Positions 1 through 12,346 of a stretch of 64,000 nt of DNA are shown here, piece after piece. Made by a program: the position numbers and the translations under genes. Each line of letters opens with the position of its first letter. Position 1 is the first letter of the stretch. Source of the stretch: Ostrinia nubilalis (Eukaryota; Arthropoda; Insecta; Lepidoptera; Crambidae). Location of the stretch: positions 5,610,001 through 5,674,000 of the forward strand of contig NC_087099.1 of NCBI RefSeq assembly GCF_963855985.1. The letters run 5' to 3'. Under the pieces are notes generated by a model, which saw nothing but the letters and a program-made list of their open reading frames with translations, was not told the origin of the DNA and did no database searches.

Positions 1-53
1 TATGGCTCAGCTGATCAAACGTCAAGGAACTCTCGGAGCGGACGGAGTACAGA
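1..53 (-). other. Possible 3' part of an unidentified exon cut by the window edge
   Basis: On the minus strand an acceptor-like stretch ending in CAG precedes position 53, and one frame stays open to the window edge (reads LYSVRSESSLTFDQLSH). The polypyrimidine tract is weak, and the plus strand is also open from an ATG at position 2. It could belong to the gene whose candidate promoter lies at 16.3-16.5 kb, but nothing links them directly. Very tentative. Confidence 0.13.
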
Positions 54-2117
54 CTGACATAAAATGTAGGTTTTACAGGTTTTGTTATTCTTAATTCCTG
101 GTATTAAGGTTTAAACTTCAATGAACCAGAAGACAACTGGTCGGTCACTGCTGCTCGCTAGACTGTAAACGTGATTTGTCGTCTGTTTCACAGTTAATGC
201 ATTGATTGGCAATTAAAACATTTTTGTTGTCCATCCCTTAATTAGGAGCTGGTCACTATACTGAAATTTTCATTAGAGTGAACGTACCAACTTCATATCT
301 CCAACAAATTACTTTTTTTATTACATTCCATTCAATGGGAAATCCACTTACCTACCAATCGTCCTGCCTGGGCCATCTTTCCAATTACATAAAATATTGT
401 CATTATATCTTCAAATTCAAACATTAAACTAAGGCTGAGTTGAACCACCGACTATAACGATAACCGGTGTTTTTGTATGGAGTTAGACAGACTTTTGACG
501 TGTCAAATGATTTATAATAATAACCACCTTATTCAGTTTCGCAATAACGCTAAGCAAACCGCCAAATATTCTTTTGTAACCAATCTTCGACAGTAATTTT
601 ATTTCTCAGCAAAAAGTTGAATAGAAACTAACTTACTAGCAATGAGACGGTCGAATCAGTTTCTTTTTAATTCTGCAGACTTTTTCATTAAGTTTTTGCA
701 ATTTGAATGTTGACATTTAAATGATTGATAAATTATTATGGATACCTAATTATAATCTTCACAAATCACGGATCTTATGAGTCAGTGATGTGTTTATGTT
801 TATTATTATATTTATTACACAATCAATACTAAACCTTCTCGATGAAAAGGAGTTTTGAACTGGATTTCCTTAAGCCAATATTAAAGGGTAGGGTGGTGTT
901 TTGAACAGGTGGTATGAGATGACCCACAAGAGCTGTCAAGACGTTAACAGCGTCTATGAATAGATATTTTTGCGCTAAATAACGTTTTATCGTACAGATA
1001 AAGTTATACGAGTATACGAGTCTCTAAGAATTCGATTGATCATCTTTTTACGAAAACATTTTTTTTTTAATTAACGTGAGACTCGATTGGAATGAATTGG
1101 TACTGAACAAATTAATAAAATTGATAATCGTGGCAGAGAGAAAAAGTGTAGTGTAGTTAATTTGTCATTAAAGTCACCAAGTGTGATGCAGTGTGCAACC
1201 ATTTGTGTGTGATGCTGACAAGGACATGATACTCACAAAGCTAGAAAAAACCAAAGCTAGTTTTTAATACAGTATCCTGCTATAATGTCTTGACCTTTTT
1301 GTTTTGCTCGACGTTAAAATACGTGTATAATTGGTTTGACTTGAGATCACCTATGAGTAGGTACAATGACTCGGAAAACTATAAAAAAAAACACTAATTA
1401 ACGGTCAATTATGTCTGTTATTCAGAATATTTATTATTTAAAGTTCAACCGTGTCGTGTGGTTCAATCAAATATTATATCTAAGTTCGGGTTTGGTCCAC
1501 TAACTGCATATTTTTCCGACTCCTTTTTTCAGGACTTCAGATTTGGGCTGTTGTGTGATTGCTATTTTGCGACAGAATTGAATAGTGCGATGTTCTGTAG
1601 ACTTTAAAAGTATGAATTTAACTATTATGGATATTGCCAACATCCTTGTGATTGCTATTCCCATCGATTGGAAACATTTGCGGCGATAGGAAATTGTTAA
1701 TTTATTCTCATGGAACAGTTTCCAATTAACATGGTCGGTGTTAATCATCATCATGACCATAAAATAATCATGTGGTCTATAGTGGGTAATTAAATAATTC
1801 TGTGTAAAGAGAAGAGTGGGTGTTCACAAACTACGAAGTACTTAGATGAGTACTAACGATTCACCCTGAATTATGAATCCTATCTATTGAAAAATAAATG
1901 CATTGAGAATTATAATCGGAAAAGAAACAACTATTGCTAGCAGACAGATGTAAATTTGCCGCGTTAGTATTTTGCATTTCGTATTACAAACCGCGACATC
2001 GGACTTTTTGCACTTCTCTTTTCAGTCATTGAAATCGATTATCAGCTTTCTAATTTAATGTTGTTACAATGTAGGTACAATACAATAGGCTAGATGAAAA
2101 AATTTCAATTATTTGTA
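54..2117. other. Gene-free AT-rich stretch
   Basis: No open frame here looks like a protein-coding exon. The only recognisable piece is one partial copy of a dispersed MITE at about 430-512. The rest is AT-rich intergenic or intronic sequence with poly-T runs. Confidence 0.6.
430..512 (+). repeat. MITE family A, truncated copy
   Basis: Begins with AAGGCTGAGTTG and shares the core ATAACGATAACCGGTGT followed by a poly-T/GTATGGAGTT block with copies at 8.25, 41.36 and 54.70 kb. The distal inverted end, present in the other copies as GATGGTGCAA, is missing here. Confidence 0.6.
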
Positions 2118-2348
2118 CGTCAGACAGATAATTAGAAAATATTAGACTCATATTTTTTATTTTCTTTCATAATTAAATAATAACAGTGCTACATCGAGTT
2201 GAAATGGCGCGATACGTCACGCTTGAGTAGAATTTTTACTCAAAAGTGACGTCACGCGACATTTCAACTCAATATAATACTGTAATTATTCGATTATGGA
2301 AAAAAATAAAAAATATGAGTCTAATATTTTCTAATTATCTGTCTGACG
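2118..2348. mobile_element. Fold-back MITE with about 100-bp arms
   Basis: The outer 45 bp or so form an almost perfect inverted repeat starting CGTCAGACAGATAATTAG and ending in its complement. Pairing continues with small mismatches through the GAGTTGAAAT/ATTTCAACTC blocks, leaving a short loop around 2222-2245. The whole unit is 231 bp with no coding capacity. The ATG frame starting inside it (2246) is a by-product of the repeat. Superfamily not determined, because no clear target duplication is visible. Confidence 0.75.
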
Positions 2349-5300
2349 GACTAAATAGAATTTCGATTTCATTACCCAGTCATCATCCCTATTGTGTTCA
2401 GAAAATGTCGAAAACCAATACTTTATAATGAGGTAAAAGTCCGTCCTCACACTACATAACGTCCTCGCTCTGTGTTGAGGCCAACAACTATCTAGCCTTT
2501 GTCTATACATTCCTTTTGTCGGTGTTTAGATACAGCCCATTCCGTTCTCGTTGCAAAACTGGTTTTGAGAAGTCTGACACCTTGGTTCGGTACACTGTCA
2601 CTTCTGACAGATTGTGCGTCAAATACCGCAGGTGGAGGCATTGGGCGGATCACGTTATCAGCATACTAAATGATGTAGCAGCAACTTATAAAGATAAAAT
2701 TAAGTTCTATGTACTTTTAGCTTTAGCAAAGTTTAGTAAATATTACATGTTCAGTCAGATTTACTATTTCATCTAATGATAACATCTTGAACCTGCAAAG
2801 ATGATCTTCAAATTGTAGCGTAGACTGTACTTTCAGGACTTTATTTTACTAATTAGATTAGAACCATTGATTCAAAATCTTAACAATTGTACTTGTGAAT
2901 CTCCTGAGAAAATCTCGATACTGCACCAAATTGTTAACCATGACCGAAGAAACAAAGGGTGATTACGTTAATTAATACACGTAGGCAAATACTTATCGCG
3001 CCTACCTGATGCTGGATAGAACCTAATGCTCTTGTCATGACCCTTCAGCTGTGCCTGTCGCCTGATCAATGTCGCGGTCGTGAGCAGTTTCAAATGTCAA
3101 TGTCTGCGTATAAAAACCATTAATAGTAGCTCGTAACATGGTCATATTATTTGAAGTTACCGACCGATTACTGCGAAAGCAAGTTGGCAAAAGTACGTGC
3201 TGGGTCCTGCCAGTTGTCAAAGAAAGAAGGCTTGGCGGAAGCGTTTTTTATGTAGAAACAAAAGTAAAGTGGTTTTAGCAAAATACATATTATAATGATC
3301 TAAAAACCCTCTTTCTTAAACTGGACTTCTCGTTCTCACTATTGTATTTGTAACTCCTGAATTTTCAACTAGGCCGCCTATGAAATTCAGCCAAGATTGA
3401 ATAATCCTAGAGATAGCTAGCTGACTGTTTCGTAAACGAATTTAATCAGAAACTTTTAGCTACAGTCGAATAATAATTTTGCAATGGATTGACGTTCATG
3501 ATAAAGAATTAAAAGCCGGAGTACATTGACGCTTGACAGAATCTATCTCTATCAATAGACCGGTTAAAAGTGGGATGAAGATAATGATGATGATGATAAA
3601 TTAAAATGTGAAATAGGTCTCGAGTCTCGATAAGGATGAACGTTCCAATCGAACTCACAATCGAGCAACATTGTAGCTTCGAATCCACGTTACTTTTAAG
3701 TTACATTTAATCTCGGATCAAAAATAAACTTAAAACGAAAAGGAGGTTTTTAGTCCTATTTTCCTGTTAGCACTCTTATACCCTTTTTAATAAAATCCAA
3801 TTCGATTAACGTCTGATACAAATTAAGTTACAATGATGATGCCTTTAAAACGATGTCGTTTTAATCAAATGTGAAAAATCAATTTTATAGCAGAAAGTTT
3901 TGAGACAGCATCTGTTATTTATAATGACGTCAGAAACTTTCCTAGATCTAGTGCCACTCCTTATTATAATGAAAAGATTATTAGTCAAACCTGAACTATA
4001 CAACTTAATCTGAATTTATTACATAGGTTCCGTATTTCGCAAGGAAACAAAGGTGGCCACTCGACCAATATTATGGATTTCACAAACTGTCTAGCGCAAA
4101 CCGTGCCACCTACTTAGAATATTTCGATTATGACCCTATAAGTCGAAAATAAACCTCTGAACTGGTCACTGCCTGTTAAAGGGTTAACTTGGAGACTTAC
4201 GTCAGCCTGCATAACTCATATTTCAGTCGGAGTCACGACATGTCGAACCTGATAAAATATTTTATTGTGTGAAGAATTTATTTGTTTAACAATATTTTTG
4301 ACGCAATATGACGCTGCCGAATTCTTCACCTGTGATTATACCACGACCATTGGACATGACGTACTCTCCGTGGTATGCCATTAGCTTTTTTGTAAGGTTG
4401 CAGAGTCTTACCCTTCCCAAAAAAAGTGATAGATAATTCTGTTTCCTGGCAGATGGAAACATTTTTTTATTATTTTATCTAGACATAAAATAAAAACGCC
4501 TTTTTGTGAAAGTAGAATGTAAGTAGCACATCAATATTAAATTTGTTCACATCAGCTGCGTGCGTAGTACCGATCAATGAAGGCTGTTATTTAATATGCA
4601 TAATACTGAGGCTAGATTATTAATCGACCTCGTCAGCAAATGTAGGTAGGTATACCGCCTTCTATAGCACTAACTGTACCTACTAAATGTTAGATTTACG
4701 GCGTTCAATCGAGATCAAAAGCCATGTCCAGTTGAATTCTAAAGCACATTCAGACTAAACTAAATGCGGAATCCATAATTCCTGCTAAAGGCAAAGTAGA
4801 GGTCGGTACCTTTCAAAACATAGTAGGTAGGCATAATGCATAATATAAGCATTTGACAGTGACAAACTCCGCGTGGTTCAAATTCCGCTATTAGTGCAAA
4901 ATTTCAATAAACGGTCACCATTACAAAACTAGGTAAACTTCCTAGTGCAAAAACGTGAAAACGCAAGGAATTTCCTCAACTCCTATTTAACGGTTTCGTG
5001 ATAATCACCATCGAATGACATTTAACGAATCTCACCAGGAATGTCGTAATAAAAGCCGCAGTGTACGTAGCATCGTGATTTTAAACTAATTATCCAATTT
5101 GTCATCCTCTATTCGCGTTCCAACCAGCATCATTTTTCGTAATATAATCCTTATATCTTTGAAATAAAGCCTATTTAAGTACCTACCACATGTAACTGCA
5201 TAGATCACTCTAAATTCCCGTGAGTTGGGATTAACTATGGTTCATCCTAAAGCTGACAAGATGAAACCAGATGCATTAGTATTCCGTAGATTTTTGCAGT

Positions 5301-7337
5301 TCCGCTAGCAGACAATAGTTAATTGTCCTCTCAAAAATCCTGACAATTCCAAACGCATGCATGCAATTAAGTGGTATCAAGGATTTCTTCCTGATCATTA
5401 ACAAGCAATTTGAAGAGAATAATAAAACGAAACGATAGAAATTCTTTTCTCTTTCCACTTATCCGTTTATTTCCCTGAGCTTTTAGTGCAGTACTGAACT
5501 CATACTCAGTCTCAAACTACCCTATTAGAAATGCCAGAATAGAAAAGAACCGTTTCAAGTGCTACAGCGGTTCTTACTATGGCCCCATATGTAGTAAAGT
5601 TATCTAAACTATCTATGTAATGATAGTCATACGTAAGGAACAGTCGGCCTATCTCATAGCGTTGTTAACATTTTTCTCTTGCAATTATGAACTTTATTGC
5701 GAGGACTTAGAGAAGTTACAATTAAGTTTTATGCCATGCAGCCCGAGCAGTTTCGAAACCCATAAGTTGATACTTTTTTGTCGTACATTTGATACTATCT
5801 GTTTTGCTCGCCGACTTAAATGGGTATAAGTGAACCTGTGCTCCAGTATTATTGGATGATTTGTGTCGATACAATTCTAGGTAATTTCAATACGCGAGCC
5901 ATACTTTATGATCCAATTGCAAATGATTTGCTTTTATTATGCTATCTGTAATTTCAATGTAAAACTTTTCTTATGCGTCTTTTTATTAAGTGATTTATGT
6001 CCCCAAACTTGTTTTTGTATTCTATCAACTATGAGTAGCATTTTTTTCAATAATGATACATTCAATAATTAATTTTAGTCAGTTCTTTCGTATTGTTCCA
6101 AATTACATTCACCATACCATACCAACATATCACATTGATGTGTAAATTGACGATATTCAAGTCATTTCAAGTATTCAATAGAGCGCGTGTCTAACAAGAG
6201 ATGTCAGATTAGAATTTATAATCAAGCGCTTTGTTGTCTATCACGATTATTTTATAGTGCAAGGGTACAAAATATTGCAAATACCACAGTTAGTATGTCA
6301 TAGACCTAGAAAAGTGTGCATGAGAATTGATTAGGAGTTAATTGTCTAAGGAATTAAACAATAAAACATAATTAAGCAAATTTTAAAACGCCTATGTAAT
6401 TTGTCTAAACGCAAGTAATTACAAGTCGTTGTGGTTCTTACTTAACGCTACGATGTCCACAGATAATAGCTGGAGGACTTAAGTCACATGTCTTATCATT
6501 TAACAATGGTAAAATAGGGATGAACAAAATGCAATTACGAAATTAAGAATTCATGTGATAGGCAGAAAGATTTTTCTGGTCATATGAAGTCAAAACACCT
6601 CCGTAGCCGTGGTGAGGGGTAGAGGACTTAAATGTAGGTGAAGGAAGGACACATGTCCAGTCAGACGTGGCGATCCTAGGTAATGTAGAACTCTGACCAA
6701 GGTAGCAAACAACCGATGCCAAATGCCTAATGATTCGAAGAATTTGTTGATTACCTGCATGCTGTGCTTAAAAAACAGTGGCTTATGGTGATGATATAAA
6801 ATTGAAGGAAACATTGCTTTTAAAATCATCGAGTTAGTAACCGACTGAGTCGATTGAGTTATTAACACGTAAATTTATTCTTAAACAAGAATTTTGCATC
6901 CCGAAATGGAAATTAAAATCAACTTTTTAATGAGTCTCCGAATTCGACATGCCACATCGCGATGAGATCATAAACTGTTTGTTTTTAGTGGAAGAACTCG
7001 AAACCTGTTGCAAGATGCAGTGTGACTTTAAAGTAAGGTCGGCTTAAGCTAAAGCCGGGTGTTCACGACTCGAACTTTACTATTGTAACTGTCCGTAATT
7101 GAATTTATGGAATGGATGCTGCGACGAAACTTGTTCGCGAGACGTCAAGATGTTTGTAGTACTAAAGGTTGGGTGCTTTGAAATGTCAGGATGTGACGCA
7201 ATGGTAAAAATATTGAATGTATGCCAAGCTTTAAGTAATACAAATGAGAATGGAGTATTGCGCCAAGTTGCAGATACCGTGTGACAGGTGCAACAATGGT
7301 TGGTAATTAAATGTCCCTCATTGAAACGCTTGAGGTA
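2349..7337. other. Gene-free stretch
   Basis: Nearly 5 kb with no convincing exon. Short open frames at 2516-2776, 3035-3220, 5620-5829 and 7099-7284 show no domain, no splice context and no recognisable family. A GATGAT-type simple repeat lies near 3580-3600. Confidence 0.5.
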
Positions 7338-8165
7338 GGAGATATGTCACTACACGAGAGGGTCCTCTCACTTACCGGATGGTGCAGGTACTGACCGGAC
7401 ATGGCTGCTTCGGGAAATACCTGCACCGCATCGGTCGCGAGAGGACCACCGCGTGTCACCACTGCGATGACCCGGTAGATACGGCGGAGCACACGCTTGA
7501 GGTGTGCACCGCGTGGGCGCCGCAACGAGCCAGGCTCCAAGCGGCAATCGGATTGGACATTACACTGCCGGCAATGATCAAGGCCATGGTTGGCAGCAAA
7601 CCAGGATGGGACGCGGTCAAGGCTTTCTGCGAAGCTGTGATTGCCACAAAGGAGGCGGCGGAACGGGAAAGGGAGGAGGATCCCTCTGCCGATCCCATAC
7701 GCCGCAAGAGGGTGGGCCAGAGGCGGCGGGCTTTTGCGCGCCGTCTCTGACAGTTAACTAGGAAAGGACTAATGAGCGCCAGTCGACAGGCTCTTTACAC
7801 CTGTTGACTGGATCTTATTGTAAATAATTGTTATTGTAAATAATATCTTATTGTAAATATATTCTGTATGTTTGTATAGTTCTGTACATAGTATGCGCGA
7901 AAGCGCACTCGATGTCCGTGGCACAAAAGGTGGGTCCGCACTGCTGGACAAACTGGGCATAGGCGGAAATCGGGACAAGGTTCGCTATACCGGCATTTCC
8001 CCTATGCCCAGAAAGAAGGACATTCGTGGTTGTTTTAGTGGGTAGGCCTTGCCCTTCTGGCATGGAGAGCCCCACATAACCCGTCGCCTGGCCACAGCGG
8101 CGGGTATGCAGTTTTATGCATTTTTTCCACGTACAAAAAAAAAAAAAAAAGGAGATATGTCACTA
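7338..8165 (+). mobile_element. 5'-truncated R1-clade non-LTR retrotransposon with 15-bp target duplication
   Basis: The insertion is bounded by the direct repeat GGAGATATGTCACTA at 7338-7352 and 8151-8165. It ends in a 16-base A tract immediately before the second copy, the signature of target-primed reverse transcription. The inserted body (7353-8150) holds the C-terminal end of a LINE reverse-transcriptase polyprotein, then about 400 bp of 3' UTR. Everything 5' of the C-terminal zinc-binding region was lost on insertion. R1-clade assignment rests on the residues HGCFGKYLHRIGRE followed by a CCHC-like cluster. Confidence 0.85.
7355..7750 (+). pseudogene. C-terminal fragment of R1-like LINE ORF2
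   Basis: About 131 codons, open from the truncation point to a natural stop. The frame reads GPLTYRMVQVLTGHGCFGKYL, then a zinc-binding cluster (CHHC, with H and C following in TAEHTLEVC), then a basic tail. This is the region downstream of the reverse transcriptase in R1-type ORF2 proteins. The endonuclease and reverse transcriptase are absent, so the copy is dead on arrival, although this part has no internal stops, which suggests a fairly recent insertion. The ATG at 7379 is an internal Met, not a start. Confidence 0.8.
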
Positions 8166-8246
8166 ACTATTTAGCAGCGAGTAGAAAAAAAATTAAATGG
8201 TTTTTAATTGGCGTATAAATACTTGGGTAACCTAACAAAATATGTC

Positions 8247-8363
8247 TAAGGCTGAGTTGCACTACCTAAGTTTAACCGTAACTATAACGACAACTGGTGT
8301 TTTTGTAAATTTGGCATATTTTCGACGTTTGTTACGGTTAAAGTAAGATGGTGCAAGCCAGTT
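8247..8363 (+). repeat. MITE family A, near-complete copy
   Basis: About 117 bp from AAGGCTGAGTTGCACTAC to GATGGTGCAAGCC. The two ends are imperfect inverted repeats. The internal GTAACTATAACGACAACTGG block matches the copies at 0.43, 41.36 and 54.70 kb. No coding capacity. Confidence 0.7.
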
Positions 8364-9592
8364 TTACCTACCACCTACAGATTTTCAATTAAATCTTTTG
8401 TTAGTTACGTAACAAATTATTGGTAACATAGAAGCTTAATTTGAATACACTAACATTCCTCTTTCAAAGGTAAGCAAAACATTTACAGAATTCTATACCT
8501 GACTATATTTTCTCTCAAGAAAAAGAACCCGAGCGCTCATTACCAAGCTGCTCACTTGATGCTACTAACTTAGAACCTAGCATTTAATTATCTCTAAGGT
8601 GAAGAAACACTGCGAAGAATGCGTTTTATAATATGGCAACAGATACCTTTTTTGTCTTGCTGCTTCTCAGCTCGCAGCTCATTATTTACTTAATAACTGC
8701 CCGGCGTCCCACACAGAGATACGTTTTATTTCTGAAGGGAAAAACTGCCCGAGAAGAAATCCCTCCATTTTGATTAAACGGAACCCTGCGTCGTCTTAGG
8801 CAGAAAGGGTTGCCATTTAGAAGTTTCTTTATTTAGATTGTTATTGCGATATTTAACAATTTATGGCCAAGGCATCCCAAATTAAGTTTCTGCGGTCCTA
8901 AAACGAATTTATTTTTATATAGATACCGAAATGACATACTAGACTCGAAAATAAGTAAAAGACGAACACTGAGAATGAGGAATTCAATCGCTGATTCGGA
9001 TTTTGGACCACAAGCAATTTTTTAACCTAATAAAAAATCTTGTCATTTAATTCCAGGTAAGTTTTAAATTATAAATAAGTACCGCAGCATTTATCTGTTT
9101 CTTAAATACAGCCCTAGTTTTGCCGTTCAATTCATTTGGGAAGATTAACCACATCAGTATTTAAGTATTAAGTAATACTGTAGAAAGAGGATACGAATTA
9201 TTGTAACCATAATTTTTCCGCAATGGATTTTCGCCTTTACACTCTTGAAACAAGCGCTTAATCGAAATTAAATGGACAGGGTAACTTTTACGAGCTCTGT
9301 TTTATGCTGCATGCTGTATGTTACTTCCTGCAAAGCCCTTCATTAGACGCTTCCCCAACGAATGCCTTGATAGCTCTGGATAAATCGGCGATTAGATAAG
9401 CTGTATAGTTTCAGCGTACTCGGATCGCTTTAATAAATCTTCAACCTCGTTCGCTTTAATGTTCGCATTCGGAATGGTTGGAGATCGATTTTATATCCAA
9501 CAGAAATTATAAGGTAAGTACAGGAACACTGTCTTCTTAATAAAATATCATTAAAAGATAAGATACGAGTAAACAGGTACTTTTTACTGTAC
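8364..9592. other. Gene-free stretch
   Basis: No gene, RNA or recognised repeat could be identified between the MITE and the next transposon. The sequence is AT-rich with only short random frames. The last four bases (GTAC) are the target duplication of the following element. Confidence 0.5.
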
Positions 9593-10681
9593 GGGTCATT
9601 CCATACAAATCTGTATATTTTCGACGTCATTTTGTCCGTAACTTTTTTAAGATGCTTTTGAATACTTTATTAGTGTAAATTATAGTTTATTAATTAATTA
9701 TGTTATGTCTAAAAGGGCCAGTCACTTTATGCTTTATTTTAGGAGAAATTGTAATTTTCAATTTTTTCATACTACATTACTCCTATATGACTTCTAATAA
9801 AGTATAAAACTTATAACCTTAACATTTATAGATAAGTTAATATACATAATGTAGTTGTTTTGTTATTATCACTATATAAAAAACATCATTCCCTAACTAG
9901 TAATTTAGTCCCAAGTGCCGTTTACAGCTAGGGCCTGACGCTCTAGGGACTGACGATTTGGAGTAAAACTTAACACAAATGCAGATTAACTTTATATTAT
10001 AAGATGCTTAATACGATGTGCCGAAAATAGCCAAAAAACCACACGTAAATACTAATTAAATTATATACTATTTCTTATTGTAATCAATAAAGCTACTCAA
10101 CTAGGGACTGACGAAGTGACTGGATTAACACATGTTTCCGCAACAACTGGCACGTTTGCACTAATTCAAAAAACGGCTACCGCAAAGCCAGTATGGACTG
10201 AGGATAACTTCGTATCGTACTTTAAACTCAACTAAATGTCATTCACTCTAAATACATATTAAAGCGCAAAATTATAAAATCAGTGCGTGGCGAGGGAATA
10301 ACGCTAAAAGCTGTAGACTCTTTTTCAACTAAAGAAAACCAAATTATTGTTTATTGAAACCGCAAAATATTTATAGAATTTGGTGTAATATACATTTAAA
10401 TAGATTATTCGTTAATTAAAACAAAGGATAAAGTTCATGTTTTTATAAATGTGGGTCCCAAAACACAAACTTTTGGAGTACGGACATGCTTAGGGAATGA
10501 CGTTTTGGGTCATTCAAAAGGAATTTAAGATGTTTTAAAAATAGTTTCAAAAAATATAAATGGGTGATGAATAAAGCACATTGCGAGCTGTTATTTAACA
10601 ATTTTGGAATAAAATATTAACAAATATTTCATGTGAAATGTGGCGCGGACTAAGAGTTGACATATTTTTGTGGAATGACCC
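9593..10681 (+). mobile_element. 1.09-kb non-autonomous DNA transposon, copy 1 (GGGTCATTCCA ends, 4-bp target duplication)
   Basis: The element starts GGGTCATTCCATACAAAT and ends in the inverted counterpart, ending TTTGTGGAATGACCC. Terminal inverted repeats are imperfect beyond about 11 bp. GTAC flanks both sides (9589-9592 and 10682-10685). No long frame is present. Several internal copies of AGGGA(C/A)TGACG (near 9944, 10103 and 10492) resemble the termini and may be transposase-binding sites. A near-identical inverted copy lies at 14,004-15,091. A 4-bp duplication fits Sola- or Chapaev-type elements, but the superfamily is not established. Confidence 0.85.
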
Positions 10682-10685
10682 GTAC

Positions 10686-12346
10686 ACAACACAACTAGAA
10701 ATATATTATTATGGAAACCGCGCAATTTAGGCGGTCTTATAGCTAAGAAGCGATCTCACATAGCAGCCTAGCCTTAGTCTACGAAAACTAATAATCCAAT
10801 GAGTCTATGGTCTATCGTTCAAGCAATTCATGAGCATGAGGGTTTTCTGGCCAAGACACGCTTAATTTTATTATGACACACATTATATTAAGATTCTCGT
10901 ATTAATTTCTTTGGTATATTATATCCTACCTACAGAAGTAAGAAGCAAAGGCAGGCACTACTTTGGTATTGTTCGATGACTGTATTGTTATCTTTAATGA
11001 CAAAAAGTCGTAGGTACCTATTATGTGTGTTGTTTGCACAATTGCCTACATTTATCAGTCTTCTCGTGAGAATGCTGTAGGAAATAAATGCATGTGGAAG
11101 TCGCTGTCAACGAATCATTTATTAACGTATGTGTAACACTTATTCTTCTGTTTTCTCTGGCCTTTGACAGCACTAACCCCTCTTTAAATCGTCATAGATG
11201 AGGTCCAATGTTGGAATTGACATGAGACTGCGTCTGTGAGTTGTTTGTCACTAAAAACAACCATAATTTTCAGTATAGTTGAAGAATTCTTGTCAATTGA
11301 TTGGTTGTAATTCTGTTTCTGTTCGGAGGTTATTTTACAAACTGCTTTCTCACACTGTGGTTACAATTTATTTTAAACCATTTTAGGCGTATTAACTTAG
11401 ACAATAATTAGCAAAAAATCGGTCTAACAAATACCCTTTTATTCTGGCTATTATTCATATTATTAATAGATATGAAGACAATAGATAGGCTAATGAATTT
11501 AAATTCGACACGAATACAATTAATAATAGCAGTGCAGTGACGTCATTGGTTTACCTATATCTGAATTTGATTGGGATGATGTCATGTTTATTGTATCCAC
11601 CCTATTCTCCAACATTCATTCATTCAAGTGCAGTGCGAGATTTATTATGACGACATTTTACTTTGCATTTCCACATTGATAAAATAATTATTTTCCAAGT
11701 AGGTAGGTACCTACCTACCTACCTAATTACTAGGTAACTACCTACATAGGTACCTACTTAGTAACGTGCGTGCGCGAGTGCGAAAAAAATCGAAAATGCT
11801 GGCATTTTCAAAATACCTACCTATTTGTACCGAATTAAACTGATTAATTTTCCTTCTTTAAACATGTAGGTAGGTACCTACTCATTTCGAACAATCAGAC
11901 TCCTTTTGAAACAACAAGCAATGGTCACCAAGTAGGTAGGTAGGTCCTAGCTAGGTAAAGTAGGTAGGTACCTACCTACCTAGGTAGTTGAGCCGCAGCA
12001 AGCAAAGCGTCTGATTTAAATTATGCTATTCATTCTCATCTACTAAAAGTAATGAAATTTTTCCATTTCATGACCAAACTGATCGCGGAAAAAGAATTCT
12101 ACGTCTGTGCATTAAACCTGCATGGAAAATCGATTACCAAAATATTTGCGACATTCGAAGACCATTGACTCCCTTCGCTTACCTTTTCGGCCGCGGGATC
12201 GACGCAGTGCTTTAGAACAGTGATAAATTCATAACCTAGCTTACAGCCGTGCTTTTGATTTACGCGATCGTAGCTTCGGCAGGTTGTATGTTTTTTCCTA
12301 TTAAAGAAGTAAGTACCTACTTAGGTAGGTAGGTAGCCTACCGACG
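10686..12346. other. Gene-free stretch rich in TAGG/CCTA repeats
   Basis: No exon is visible. Blocks of alternating TAGGTAGG and CCTACCTA lie at about 11,697-11,765, 11,865-11,880, 11,930-11,990 and 12,310-12,340, forming local palindromes such as GGTAGGTACCTACC. The last five bases, CGACG at 12,342-12,346, are the target duplication of the next element. Confidence 0.6.
11697..11765. repeat. Palindromic TAGG/CCTA simple repeat
   Basis: A (GGTA)n block switches directly to (CCTA)n around GGTACC, so the repeat folds on itself. Similar blocks recur near 11.94, 12.31, 15.91 and 33.71 kb. TAGGTACCTA-type repeats are very common in lepidopteran genomes. Confidence 0.8.

Noticed and set aside
2516..2776. 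86-codon frame with mixed composition
   Set aside because: No acceptor or donor at sensible positions, no domain, and the minus strand has stops. Left as non-coding.
3035..3220. 61-codon minus-strand frame in a slightly GC-richer patch
   Set aside because: No recognisable family and no splice context.
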